Assembly (NCBI GenBank): GCA_951804985.1 | Contig: OX638133.1 | Coordinates: 68,330,367-68,394,366, forward strand | DNA length: 64,000 bases | Reading direction: 5' to 3' | Source: Dryomyza anilis | Lineage: Eukaryota; Arthropoda; Insecta; Diptera; Dryomyzidae | Shown here: in pieces, positions 12,241 through 23,225 of the stretch | How the letters are laid out: the number at the start of each line of letters is the position of its first letter | Position numbering within the stretch: the stretch's first letter is position 1 | Notes under the pieces: model-generated | What the model was told of the DNA's origin: nothing | Databases searched by the model: none | The model's input: only the letters and a program-made list of their open reading frames with translations | Made by a program: the position numbers and the translations under genes

Positions 12241-12294
12241 TTTAAATTCCGAATAGACGTCAAAACGGCTGAACCGAATTGAATAAATTTTTAA

Positions 12295-12585
12295 ACTCAC
12301 CACACCAAAATTGCCCACTTTAAAACTCACCACGATAAAATTCACCATACAAAAACTCACCACACTAAAACTCATCACTAAAATTCACCACACTAAAATT
12401 GATCACACTAAAACTCACCACACTAAAACTCACCACAATAAAATTCACCACACAAAAATTCACCACACTAAAACTCACGACAATAAAATTCTCACATTAA
12501 ACTTCACCACACTAAAACTCACGAAATCTACACTCACCACACCGAAACTCACCACACTAAAACTCACCACACTAAAACATCTACT
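12295..12585. repeat. Minisatellite, actcaccacactaaa unit
   Basis: About twenty degenerate repeats of a 14-15-bp unit (cacactaaaactcac with attcacc variants) run head to tail inside the Helitron. The same unit recurs at 28456-28612 in the second Helitron. Confidence 0.85.
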
Positions 12586-12760
12586 GTGAAAAATTCTACG
12601 GAAATTCTACAGGGAACAATTCTACCCAGATGAATTCTACCGGGAAGAATCCTACGGGAAAGCGTTCTATGGGGAAAAATTTTACGGGGAATATTTCTAC
12701 TGGGAAAAATTCTACGGCGAAATGTTCTACGGGGAAGAATTTTAAGGGGAAGCGCAGTCT
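12586..12760. repeat. Minisatellite, gggaagaattctac unit
   Basis: About eleven degenerate tandem copies of a 16-bp unit such as ggggaaaaattctacg follow directly on the first minisatellite. The unit is absent from the 28-kb Helitron, so the two copies differ in their internal arrays. Confidence 0.75.
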
Positions 12761-12982
12761 GAGAAAAAATTGTCTTTGAGAAAAGTTGTTATGGCGGTGA
12801 ATTATTATTTGGTTACTACATTTATAAAACCAATAAAAAACTTCAACAACTAAGCACGGGTCCCTTTTATAAATAATAAAAATGTTTTTTATATTAATAA
12901 AATCGCTCCATATCTTTGAATTCACAAAATCTTGGCACGAGTCGTTCACGGGTCCAGCTAGTATAAAATATTTAGATAAATA

Positions 12983-13213
12983 CACCCAGAAAAAAATACA
13001 TAATAAAATTAAAATAAATAATAGTTTTTTCATTTCATTTATATGTTCTATATTTGTTCTATATTTTTACTATTAAAAATAGTCAATAAGATAAATTATT
13101 ATTTTTATCGGAAAATACTAGATAATACCATGACATTGCCATTGAGTTTATATGAAAAGATTTATTTTTTGTATACTATTTTAATGGGATTTGGGTTATT
13201 TTTTTTCTGGGAG
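12983..13213. mobile_element. Short MITE, second copy (230 bp)
   Basis: Starts CACCCAGAAAAAAATAC after TA and ends tttttctgggag before TA. Its interior (accatgacattgccattgag, tatgaaaagattt) is the reverse complement of the element at 834-1053. It begins 21 bp after the Helitron end. Confidence 0.7.
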
Positions 13214-13329
13214 TATAAAATGTTTAGATTGATATAAATATGTTGCTTTAGTTTAAATGACCGATAATAATAATAATCACATTCTTACTAAATAAAACAA
13301 TAATATTCAAAATATCTATTTTTTTTTTT

Positions 13330-14790
13330 AAGCAAAGCACAGTGTTGATCGTAGGAAAGGTAGGGTTAGAGGAAGGGAGGAAAGATGAGATTTGTTTTGA
13401 ATTTGCTAATATCAAAAATGTCGGGAAAAACAGACGTAGGGAGATTGTTCCACAAATCGTGCGACTGAAGAACGAATTCTCTCTATAATGCGTGGTTCTG
13501 TTGAGAGCCGAGTGGACTACGAAGGGGTGGGCTTTGTCCGATGCCCGAGTAGAACGAGAGAACACACGACCTGGTGGAATCAGGCCATGTATCTCCCTCG
13601 AACACTTACCATTATAATACCTATAAAACAGGCTTACACACCCAACGGTCCTTCGGTGCTCAAGAGAGCCAATAGAGGATGAAATATTTTCATCCCCTAT
13701 TAAATATATTGCACGTGGTTGGATTCGGTCCAGGAACTCCAAAGAAGATTAAGAAGCCTCTGCCCATATGTACGAGTTGTATTCCATCTTAGGCCGAATA
13801 TAGGTAGCGTAAGTCAGCAGGAATGAAGTATGTTTTACACCGTTTTAAAAAACCGAGGCACTTGGCCGCTTCTTTCAACACATCAAATATGTGATCATTC
13901 CATCGGAGCTCACACTGAATTGATATGCCCAGAACGTCAAGAGCAGCTGACTGCGCAATATCCACAGCACCCATATTGAGTGGAGGGAGGGGTGAATCCA
14001 TTCGTTTGTGAGATAACAGACAACATTGGGTCTTGCTTGCATTGAAATCAACTCTATTTGCAAGACCCCACTCGGAGATTGATTTAAGGTCATTGTTGAG
14101 TGTGTCATTCATAGTGCGTCTTTTACTCTCAATCTCCAAAGAGTTTGGACGCTTGTTGAACGAATATGAATGACAAATGTTACTGTCATCTGCAAAGGAA
14201 TGAATTGGGTTCTGGGTCATTGATGAATACCAGAAATAGGGACGGGGATAGGACGGAACCCTGCGGAACTCGAGAAAGTGGAAGTTAATTACGCTTTCCA
14301 TTACCTTGGAGAGCGCAGAGCATATTGCAATGGGTCGGTAATTGGCAGGGTTCGTAGCCTCGCCCTTTTTCGGAACTGGCTGGTCATTGGCAACCTTCCA
14401 ACAAGATGGAAAAACTCCTGTCGTGTAGGAGATGTTGAATAGGTTACGCAACGGACAAACCAGCGTTGACGCGCACTTCTTCAACACATGGGCAGATATG
14501 CCATCTGGCCCAGAGGCTTTGTTTAGATGGTATGCATACCTAATAAAATAATATTTTGTACCATTAAAGCCGCGGCATTTATGTCTCTGTCTGCGAAACA
14601 CAATTTCCAATTAAAGTTGCGAAAAAAATCATTTAACGCAACCCAAGTGCATGATGTGTGCTTGGATTTTGAATTTAACCCAAATTGTATTAAAATCGTT
14701 ATCCGACACACTATGTTGTTGCTGCAGTTGATACACAGCCTCATCCGAAAAAATAGAGCGAGACCCCTATGGGCAGAAAATAATGGCACT
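13330..14790 (-). mobile_element. Decayed jockey-superfamily LINE
   Basis: Minus-strand frames follow the ORF2 order. Linker residues (DINAAALMVQNIIL) lie near 14560. The reverse transcriptase start NKASGPDGISAHVLKKC and PVPKKGEATNPANYRPIA lies at 14530-14330, then GSVLSPSLFLVFIND in another frame (about 14240), the FADD catalytic box, then LGISIQCELRWNDHI and LKEAAKCLGFLKRC. A final frame (FLDRIQPRAIYLIGD to about 13330) covers the C-terminal region. Frame changes and deletions between the blocks show a dead copy. It is clearly a different family from the 3.3-5.3 kb LINE. Confidence 0.8.
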
Positions 14791-15416
14791 AGTGATACCC
14801 AGGTATTTGAAAATCCAGTGGATCTGCATATTCACTAACCTGGGTCTCACCCAGAGCCATTATTTGTGGTCTATTAATGGACACATAGTCATATATAGAG
14901 AAGAAAGGGAAGGGATGGAAGGAATACGAAACAAACCTGTGCAAGTGCAGCAAAGAGCATAGAAAAGCCCTTTGCGTTGGCAGTGCAAAAAAAACGTTGA
15001 GTGCAGCAACTGAGCAGGCAGCGCGAAACGGGATCTATAGTGTTGTTGTTGTTTGTTATTTTATTGTTCTATTTATTTGGTTGGTGTTTATTGAAATGTA
15101 ATTTTGTTTTTATGTAAGTTTAATTTAATTTGTGTTTTTATGTTGGGCGGGCACACTAAAGACAATTAGACTTAACAGCGACGGACCGAGCACATTTAAA
15201 AGACATGAAGACGACACGTCCGTCCCTCATGGCAGCATTGACACAACGGCAAAATGTTATACAGCAGTATTGTAGAATTGTATCATATTTCGTGAACACA
15301 CTTATTTCATATTTGTGTAGTATGGTAGTTTTCAGTTTGATGTACCAAAAACAGATGTTTTTGTTTCATTCATAATTTATATTTATTGCTTATTGGCCAT
15401 ATACCATATATAAGTA
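14791..15416. other. Gene-free stretch
   Basis: Includes a TTG-rich run near 15040 and mixed AT-rich DNA. It may hold more of the upstream LINE, but nothing identifiable was seen. Confidence 0.3.
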
Positions 15417-16259
15417 CACACATAGAAAATTATTGTTGAAATTTGAAAAAAATATTATCAATTTATTAAAATCTTCAAACGACAATATTATTTTTAATTT
15501 TGAAAGTAAAAAGAAAGTTTTATTTTGACATTTGATGTTTCTATTTTTGAAATATTCAAATTTATCGCGCGTTGTTGAGTGGACTAAAAATGTCCAATAA
15601 TTTGAATCGCGACGACTAAATCGTGTAGTTGAGGCGTGTAGTCGGGTGACAACTTTAATCTGCATTCAGTACCCAGAGATTGCTCTTAATGGTGTTTTAA
15701 ACATACGGACATACGTTCGGCACTGTTTTCGGTCGGCACTGCCATGTTCGTCATTAAGCCCTACTCATTATTCAACGAGATGCACGGTACGGTTTCACAA
15801 CTCATTTGCGTTCCAACACCGGCGTAAAGGTTCTCCCACTGTTCGTGTTCGACTATTGGGTAGTGATACCCGGTGACACATGTGAGTCAGTCAATGTGTA
15901 AACTTTATGGGCTTAAGGGTTTTTTCTTTCCGATGTCGAATTGTGTCAAACATTATTAATCGTATGAAGTTATAAAATAAAAATGCATTTTAAATTGTAA
16001 AAGGGTGTTTGTATTTATTTCATTTTTGTTGCCTTTTCAATTTTAAATTAAAAATGTCATTAAAAGCAAAAACAAAACTAACAATAAAATTATTGAAAGT
16101 TTACATTTTATTGTCAATACTTGTTTGATAATTTTATTGTTGTATCCGACAATAATTTGAAAATAATATTTGTGGATCCATTTTAACATAAAATATTTTT
16201 AAATGATTTATATTTAAATGATTGATCGAATCCGATTCGACAATAATTTTCTATGTGTG
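15417..16259. mobile_element. MITE with CACACATAGAAAATTATTGT ends
   Basis: The left end cacacatagaaaattattgt and the reverse-complement right end acaataattttctatgtgtg are both bordered by TA; length is 843 bp. The centre (about 15660-15900) is GC-richer with a 76-residue open frame that I do not recognise. Confidence 0.65.
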
Positions 16260-16324
16260 TATGCCTTTTGTTACTTATTTTTAATTCAATATCTCATATC
16301 AATTTATTAAAATTAAAACAACCC

Positions 16325-16514
16325 AATATGCCATTGCACTTAATATTAACTTGCGAATGCTTTGAAATAAATCATTACTTTCAAATCGTAGAGTTGAGGT
16401 TAAAGTTTGAAACACCTTTAACCTAAATTTAAGAATCATAGCTTTTTCAATAAAAACTGGTAGCTTAACCTTAACTTGAAAATTCCCTTATTTTCTAATC
16501 AATATTAACACTAA
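16325..16514. repeat. Left part of an element shared with 61.4-62.7 kb
   Basis: The sequence from about 16329 to 16514 and the continuation at 18095-18160 are the reverse complement of about 62400-62140. Together they form one repeat copy that is split by the 16515-18091 element, so the copy at 62 kb supplies the unoccupied site. Confidence 0.7.
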
Positions 16515-16779
16515 AGGTCCATTCATATCAGACAGCACGTTGCGTATCATGCACGTAGCGTATCATGCACGTTCATGCAAATGCGTTTATATCAGCATCA
16601 TGCAAACCGGCAACACTTTCATTTATTGTCAAAATAATAAAATATATATATAACAATAAATGAATTTATTAATTAAAATAAAAACGCTATCAAATCGTGT
16701 TGACGAATAGTTTATCGGGCGATTTAACATCGGTAATGGGCATCAGGTCGCTTTACTGAAAGCACCGTTTTAACGTTTG

Positions 16780-17310
16780 GCTAACAAAGCCAGAAACTTC
16801 CCAGTTCTTGATATACGTGCCACCGTCTACGCGCAGAAAAGATCAAGCTGATGGAGGCGCTGGAAGTCGTCAAGGAGCCATGCATCCTTCAGCGCTATAT
16901 CAATTTGACCTGGAACGTGCGAGCCCAATACTTCTGCAGAACATTTCACAGAATCACGTCGGCCAGAGCTTGATCTGGGACCATGTGCGCGAGAATTGGC
17001 CGCGTCTAGTCGAACGCTTCGGTATCAACGAACGCTACTTAAGTAGGGGAAATCAATCGTACCAATTTGTACGCTTGATTTCCCCAATCACTATGCGTTT
17101 TGCGTCGCAGACCACACTCGAGGAGGTGGAGACGTTCTTCGCCAAGTAACGAGATGCTGGTGCCGACACTGCTGCACGCAAGCAGTCAAGACCGTCAAGT
17201 ACAATATCGAGTGGCTGGCGCAGAACAAGAACAAAGTGTGCAGCTGGTTGGCGGCGCAGACTGAGACAGAGTAGACGACTGTAGAGCCCGCTCTGCAAGG
17301 CGTTTAAATA
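16780..17310 (+). pseudogene. Aminopeptidase N 3' fragment, broken
   Basis: Translation in shifting frames follows the C-terminal (ERAP1-like) region of insect M1 aminopeptidases: LDIRATVY, then KIKLMEALEVVKEPCILQRY, then LIWDHVRENWPRLVERFGIN, LISPITMRFASQTTLEEVETFF and KYNIEWLAQNKNKV, with a stop at 17272. The catalytic HEXXH region is not present, so only the tail was captured. Damage: a missing segment after VYA, a frame change near 16930-16960, a 27-bp palindromic insertion near 17046-17080, and a TAC-to-TAA stop at 17147. AATAAA near 17307 may be the original polyadenylation signal. Base composition is richer in G+C than the surroundings. No intron was noticed, but the span may be one exon. 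Confidence 0.75.
17046..17085. repeat. Hairpin insertion in the aminopeptidase fragment
   Basis: The arms ggggaaatcaatcgtac and gtacgcttgatttcccc (one mismatch) surround a 6-bp loop, adding nine codons between LSR and LISPI. It resembles the palindrome at 5045-5070, suggesting template-switch repair at both. Confidence 0.65.
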
Positions 17311-18091
17311 AATATTCTAAACTTTATAAAATATTTTCATTTCCCCATCACACATTATTCAATTATAACAAAAATATAGAACTGTAAAAGATTGCAAAAC
17401 AGATAAATTAAATTATGAATAATCTATAGGTTACTCATTTCTTTCAGAAGATAAAGTTGTACTTCGCAAGCATTTCCTGTGAGCCAGCAGAAAGTTTTGG
17501 CATCCCCTCAAGTGGAGCAGCATGCTCAAGAAGTACAAAAAGCTCAAAACTTTTAATGAACATTTATTACGCATTTGCGTCTCGTTATAAATGTCACATG
17601 TCGCAGCATCGCGGAGTTTATTCTTTCTAGTAGAAATTAATATGCATCCTCTCATGCTACTGCAATTTCTTATGCAGCATCCCTAAACAAGTTATTAAAA
17701 GATAAGGGCACAATTATTAAAGTTAGGGCACAATTTTTAAAGTTAAATAAAATTCAAATTTAAATTTGATTTAAACTTTTGACGTTAAATAAAAAAGGGT
17801 AGTCCTGTTAAAATAAATAATTAAAAAATATTACAATATCACTACAATCTCAAAATTTTGTAATAAAAACAAGAAAAAGCAGTAAATATTTTATATTTCT
17901 ACAACAATGCATGCGGCAGGCTCCTGCATAATATTTTGCATGATACGATACGTGCATGAACGGACCCAAAACACATGATGTGAACACTCTCATATAAAAT
18001 GTTCTGGAGAATATTTGTCGTGCATGAAGTCTTTGGTGCATGATACGCTACGTGCATGATACGCAACGTGCTGTCTGATATGAATGGACCT

Positions 18092-18484
18092 TAAATCGTA
18101 AACTGTTTTCAACGTTAACTTCAAATCAAAATTTAGCCTAATTTTCAAATTGATATTCATCGCAACTGCTCCGTTTCGTGAATAACCTTAATAGCTATCA
18201 TATTCTAGGATTTTTATTACGTTTTATTTAATTATACTTTTAATTGATTTCTTAAGAGATTTTTTAATACATTATGCTTGAAAAACTATTATATTCAAGT
18301 TAAATTCACGTGAAGCTTTTAAAGCAAGTACCCTATTATTTTTGCTATATTTTAATGCCACTGTTGCCACTTCGATTGGTTATTTATCAGCCTGATATTA
18401 TTTTAAAAGGTGGCACATCTTGCACATGCAATTTTATCAATTGAAAATAAAAAATTCAAGTGGTTGTAATCCGAATCCAGGTTA
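18092..18484. promoter_or_regulatory. Upstream region of COX19
   Basis: The first about 70 bp are the remaining half of the repeat split by the TIR element. The rest is AT-rich and must hold the COX19 promoter, because the gene starts at 18485. No TATA box stands out. Confidence 0.3.
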
Positions 18485-18778
18485 ATGGCATCACACACAT
18501 TTAATCAAAAGAAGTTCGTGCCTACACCACCTGAGAAGGGAAGTTTTCCGCTCGACCACGAGAGTCTTTGTAAAAAGTATTATTTGTTGTACATGAGCTG
18601 TCTTACCAAAAACAACGACAACAATTCGCAGTGTCGCCAGGAAGCCAAAGAGTACTTGGGCTGCCGCATGAACAATCAGTTGATGGACAAAGTTCAGTGG
18701 TCTAAACTGGGTTTCGAGGACGATCTCGAGTCTGGAATCAAAGAATCGCAAAACAAATCATCACACGCACAGAGTTAA
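18485..18778 (+). CDS. COX19: COX19 cytochrome c oxidase assembly factor
   Basis: A single-exon frame of 97 residues. It has the twin CX9C signature of the CHCH family: C29 and C39, then C50 and C60, around the helices CKKYYLLYMSC and CRQEAKEYLGC, followed by MNNQLM and the W-x-x-LGF motif (VQWSKLGFEDD) typical of Cox19. Such proteins are imported into the mitochondrial intermembrane space by the Mia40/Erv relay, form two disulfides, and help deliver copper to cytochrome c oxidase. The length fits the family. The leading FVPTPPEKGSFPLDH is also conserved in this family. The stop lies just 53 bp before the Ppcdc start, with no AATAAA between them. The fit to COX19 rather than other twin-CX9C proteins rests on the flanking motifs. 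Confidence 0.95.
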   Translation: MASHTFNQKKFVPTPPEKGSFPLDHESLCKKYYLLYMSCLTKNNDNNSQCRQEAKEYLGCRMNNQLMDKVQWSKLGFEDDLESGIKESQNKSSHAQS

Positions 18779-18831
18779 TCGTTATTAGAAGGATCACATA
18801 TATTGTATAAGTTATTGTTGTTGAAATTATT

Positions 18832-20568
18832 ATGAAACCGCAGAGAAATATTATCATTGCCTGCACTGGCAGCGTAGCAACTATAAAACTTCCGCTACTG
18901 CTAAGGGAACTACAGCAACAAGATGTGCCTTTTCAGTTTAATGTAAGTTTTGGACTTGCCTAAATTTACTGTGTTTTAACAAATACTATAATAAAAAAAG
19001 AGCCAAATATCCGAAGAATTTTAATATCAATCCTTAGATTTTTCTCGAATAAATTCTTTAATTAGTAGTGTTTCAGCACCATAAAGAGATGCACATTGAA
19101 GCCAAGAACTCCATCTATAAGCGCATGTGTGTCTAAAACAGAACACTTAAATAATATGGAATTTCCAAATTAGCAAATGATTTGCGGATATTTTTTTCTT
19201 TTTGTGATCCGATTATTATAAAGGTTTCATAGATATAAACGTCCACGACAATTAAAATTACGTCGAACCCCACAAAATTTAAATCAGCGACTACAAAGAA
19301 CCGATTCTGGAACGGCAGCCTCAACAACATTTGAGTGTTTTGTCTACTTGAATTCAGCGCCACAATGTTATAACTTCAAATATTTCAAAATTCAATAAAT
19401 TTTCGAGTCGAAGTCGTTACAATTTTCGTTACAATATCACTTAATTTTTTATTTGTTGTAATAGAAATGAACTGAAATCTACGTATTAAAAAAAAACTAA
19501 AGTTTTTGTTTTATTCTTCAGGTTTTTATTGTTCATTTTGAAACCAAAAACTTTCCACAAATTTAACTAATTTATGTATTGAATTTTATTTATATAAATG
19601 ATTATTTATATAAATTATATTTTTATCTGTTTTCGTTTTCGAATATCTTAGTTTTCTCCAATCTTTGAATTCATAACAATTGTCTTTTTTCCTGTTGAAA
19701 TGCATTCCACGAAAGACAAATCGAAACTTTTTATAGTACTGCTTTCAATTTGGTGTCGATATTTCAGTATTTACAAACATATAAAAGGAATAGTTATGCT
19801 GTAAACTATTAACCCTAAAGAAATAAAAAAGAACAGAGTTCTGTCGGCCAAAGTGGTCTGATAAATAATAATAGCTTCGCGCTACAGCATAAATAAAGTC
19901 TACATTAGTTCAGTGGTTACAGAGTTATAAAAATTAGCGCGTGATGAAATTCGGAACTTTTTAGGTCTATGTTAAACGAATTCATATTTATCCAGATCTG
20001 ATCGAGGAGACATAGATAGGAAAGTTATTAATTAGAAATATATTTTTAGATAAAAGTGGTTATAACCGAGTACGCCAAACATTTTTTTGAGTTGACTGCT
20101 ATTCCGGCAGATGTGCAAGTTCTGGACAATCGTGATGAGTGGATTGCTTGGAATAAGCGTGGCGATCCTGTTGTGCATATTGATCTCGGCAAATGGGCTG
20201 ACATAGTCGTCATTGCTCCGTTAAGCGCAAATTCCTTGGCGAAAATTGCGAGTGTCAGTATTTTATTACTTTACTTTGATGAATAGTTTATTTTGTGTTT
20301 CCTTCGATAGGGAATTTGCGACAATTTGATGCTGTGTATTGTTCGTGCCTGGGATATAGAGAAGCCACTTCTCTTCTGTCCTGCTATGAACACACGTATG
20401 TACGATCATCCGATAACGCGGGAGCATATTGATAAATTAAAAAGTTGGGGTTACCGTGAAATACCTTGCATATCCAAAACGCTGATGTGTGGCGATACTG
20501 GCAATGGTGCAATGGCTGAAGTGCAGACAATTGTTGATCATGTGTTAGAGTCATTAGGAAATTCATAA
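18832..20568 (+). CDS. Ppcdc: Phosphopantothenoylcysteine decarboxylase
   Basis: Three exons (18832-18942, 20050-20253, 20311-20568) give 190 residues with all junctions in phase 0. The enzyme is an FMN-dependent HFCD flavoprotein that decarboxylates 4'-phosphopantothenoylcysteine to 4'-phosphopantetheine, the third step from pantothenate to CoA, in the cytosol. The N terminus IIIACTGSVATIKLP is the flavin-binding start. VHIDLGKWADIVVIAPLSAN contains the catalytic His and the FMN-contacting loop. CPAMNTRMYDHP is the substrate-recognition clamp, and LMCGDTGNGAMAE carries the active-site Cys and the glycine-rich end. Length is typical for animal PPCDC. The donor of exon 2 (GTCAGT) is weak but keeps the conserved KIASGICDNL. 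AATAAA follows at 20628-20633. Intron 1 (1.1 kb) holds only AT-rich DNA. Confidence 0.95.
18943..20049. other. Intron 1 of Ppcdc
   Basis: AT-rich intron with no nested gene. It contains AATAAA at about 18988 and 19048, either of which could terminate a COX19 transcript reading into this region. Confidence 0.5.
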
Positions 20569-20627
20569 TTTATTTTCACAATTAATTTAAATTCTTGTAT
20601 ACTTAGATAATTACAAAATCAGTAATT

Positions 20628-20633
20628 AATAAA
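20628..20633 (+). terminator. Ppcdc polyadenylation signal
   Basis: A canonical AATAAA 60 bp after the Ppcdc stop codon, within an AT-rich tail. Confidence 0.6.
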
Positions 20634-21391
20634 TAATCTACTATTTTGATTGTGGTTTCATTATTTTTTTTAATTCCGGACCAAGTTATATTATTTTTAT
20701 TAGAATTGTTCAATGCTTTAACTTGATTATCAAAATAAAATTGTTATTTAAAGGATTATTTAAATGTACATAAATAAAAAAATTAATTCTTTCGGAAAAT
20801 AAATGTGTAATTAATAAAATTATCACTGATCACTTGACTGAAATTTTGACCAGGATACTATGGAGTTCGGAGGTTTACATAGGCTTTTTTGGGTGTGATT
20901 TGACAATTCAGCATGGTACCTAGTTGGATATAACTCAGCACTTACACCAGCTACGAACATGAAGCAAAATACTCGCATTCAATAAAAATATTACCTCATC
21001 GAAAACACAAAAATAAAAGCTATAACACCAAAACAAAATCAAAAACTAATGCAAAAAAAAAGAATAAAACGATAAACTAAAACAAACAAAAAGCAGAATC
21101 AAAAGAAAAAAAAAATGAAAAAGACAAAAGCAAAAACAAGAGCAAAAAAAAAATAGTAAAAACAAAGGCAGTCTTACCTCAAAAACAAAAATAGAAACAC
21201 AAATAAAAATCAAAAGAATAGCAAAAGCAAATCAAAAATGGGAAAATCAAAAAGGCTAAAAATAAGTAAAAACAAAGGCAAAAAGAAACAAAAACAAATG
21301 AACAGCCATGCTAAAAAAACGTAAAATAAAAAATATTTTTAAAATAAAATGTTTAGGTTTTCAATAGGTCATATCATGATACAAATATTTA
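20634..21391. other. Gene-free stretch with A-rich tract
   Basis: Bases about 20995-21330 are a simple A-rich region built from aaaacaaaa and aaaatcaaaa words with few T. It resembles an expanded degenerate poly(A) rather than a gene. Confidence 0.5.
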
Positions 21392-21724
21392 CAGGTACGA
21401 TCACTCTGACATTAGGCAAGTTTTTTTGACAAATTTTGAAATATTTTGTTTTGATTCAAATTCAAATTTTCCAAAATTGAAATTTATGTTCAAAGAAAAT
21501 ATGAAAAATATTTTTCAGATTTTGTTTTGATTATAAACATTTTTGTGAACATTTTTAAGTTATATCAAAGCATGCCTTGATAATTATTTTTCATTTCTAT
21601 AGAATTTTATATTAGTTTTTTTCAATTGTCGATTTTGTTTTGCTTTTAAATCTAAACTTCAAAAAACTTGCCTAGTGTCAGCTAAAGTAAACATTGGAAA
21701 AAAATGAGAGAATGATCGTACCTG
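21392..21724. mobile_element. 333-bp MITE, CAGGTACGATCA ends
   Basis: CAGGTACGATCACTCT on the left matches the reverse complement of the right end (gagaatgatcgtacctg) with TA outside both. A second inner inverted match is acattaggcaagttttttt against aaaaaacttgcctagtgt. Confidence 0.7.
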
Positions 21725-21969
21725 TATATATTTGTATCATGGGTCATATCGTCGTTGTAGAACGAAAAGTCACCAACTACATTTTTATGAAATACTTAAT
21801 TTTCGAGTTTGTTGATTAATATTATAAAAAGTAATTGACGCATTTTTAAAGTTTAGAAATCAACTAATAGATTTACATCATGTGGTAAAAAAATGGAGAT
21901 CATCGATTAAAAATTGACAGATTTACCAAGATTTTTGTAAATGAATATTTGGGATTTTTAAATTTCGTG

Positions 21970-22190
21970 ATTTTTCTTAGGTTTACGGGACATTTGAGCC
22001 TAAATGCATTGTTACTTTTTAGCGTTTACCTTACAGCATCGCTGGCAGGACTTTGTTCATCGGCGAAGAAGTCTCAAGTCGTTGTACAATTTTGTCGTCG
22101 AAGGCTATATAAGACGAAAACGATATATTAAAAGGATACTGCTTTAATTCTAAAATAAATAAAAAAAAAACATTTCATTTCTTGTACATT
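21970..22190 (+). repeat. Terminal fragment of the 23-kb/47-kb foldback family
   Basis: Shares cagcatcgc, gaagtctcaagtcgttgtac and the aataaataaaaa tail with 24060-24180 and 49030-49200. This is a third partial copy of that family; a short open frame here is not a gene. Confidence 0.5.
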
Positions 22191-22204
22191 AATTTAATAA
22201 CAAT

Positions 22205-23225
22205 CCCAGCCAACGCAAGAACTCCGAAAAGATTGTTTTCACAATCTTTTGTCTGAGCCTGAGCGCTCATATTTCATTCAGAAAAGAGTCTTGAAATATA
22301 CATTTTCTTTTGTAGTTGAGTATTTATTAAAAACTGAATGAACAATATAAAAGTATTGAGAACATAACAAAACATATCTGTGATCAGAAAATTACAAATA
22401 ATATTAAGTGTTTAATGATACAGTGATAACTATAATATAACAAACAATAATCATATTCAACATTTTCTGATAAAAATGCGTCATTCAGACCTGAGCATAG
22501 GTAGAAGGCTCTTTTTTGAGTATTGTAGCGGAGCCTAAAAACAATCTAGCAAATGAGCCTAAAAGTAAGCTAATAATGCTCTCGTAGCTGAATCTTACAA
22601 GATTAATTTTTTTTATTTAAAAATGCTTCTGAAAATGCTCTGAAATGAATGAATTTGGAAAATTGCTCTTCTTTTTTGCAATAAAAACGTGCAAATAAAT
22701 TGATAAGTTTTTAATATTACAATTCAACAGATATCAAATATAAAAATACAATTAACATAAAAAACAATTTCGCATAACTCGATGGAACCGCGATGAACCT
22801 CCAGCTTGGTATGTATATTTATTTCACACTAGAATAGCAGCAACTGTGGAATGTGTATATCTACGCTATGCTGCATTGTCGCAATGCTGTTCACAGCTTG
22901 CTGACCGAGATCCTGAAATGTCCATGTCTTTAGTGGCAGCATACAGTAATGGAGAAACAATCGAAAATATGACTTTTCAGCCGTTCAGACGTAACAGATC
23001 GTCGGTTATTGTGCTCCTGATAGGTGGATGTTGTGCAGTGGAAATTGCAAATTAATCATCGTCTGTGAGGAGTAAGCGTGGTAGAGTAAACTGTAAATTT
23101 ACTTGATTAAAAAAATATATATCAGAACAATAGTTCTAAAACACTTGTGAAATAAAATCAAAACATTCAAGTAAGATTCAAGATACTAGAGCCTGAGTGT
23201 AACTTGAACTCTGACGTTAGCTGGG
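22205..23225. mobile_element. 1-kb TIR element, CCCAGCYAACG ends
   Basis: Left end cccagccaacgcaagaactc and right end (reverse complement) cccagctaacgtcagagttc form inverted repeats. The words gagcct and gctc recur subterminally. A 69-residue frame at 22846-23055 inside is not recognised. A target duplication is not evident. Confidence 0.55.

Larger units (their letters stand above)
12241..12961 (+). mobile_element. Non-autonomous Helitron with minisatellites
   Basis: It contains gaatagacgtcaaaacggct, a head sequence shared with the copy at 28043-28712, then two minisatellites, and ends cgggtccagctag followed by T, with an imperfect hairpin (ggcacgagtcgttc) just before it. A CTAG end preceded by a hairpin and followed by T is the Helitron signature. 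The left end merges into the TA repeat and cannot be fixed. Confidence 0.7.
16515..18091. mobile_element. PIF/Harbinger-like TIR element with captured gene
   Basis: The two ends are 56-bp perfect inverted repeats beginning AGGTCCATTCATATCAGACA and containing two copies of CGTATCATGCAC. TAA lies on both sides (16512-16514, 18092-18094). The related repeat at about 62.2 kb shows one TAA at the corresponding place, so TAA is the target duplication, as expected for PIF/Harbinger. No transposase frame is seen; instead the left half carries an aminopeptidase N fragment. The right half (17440-17700) is of unknown origin, and further catgcacg words lie inside each TIR. Perfect TIRs point to recent mobility. 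Confidence 0.8.

Noticed and set aside
11875..12245. ORFs rich in Ile-Tyr repeats
   Set aside because: They are translations of the TA microsatellite.
16808..17149. Complete small gene of 113 codons
   Set aside because: The open frame is an accident of a frame change and a palindromic insertion in an aminopeptidase remnant; true similarity continues past the stop and in other frames.
22846..23055. Small gene of 69 codons
   Set aside because: Lies within a TIR element and has no recognisable motif, upstream promoter or splice partner; too weak to call.
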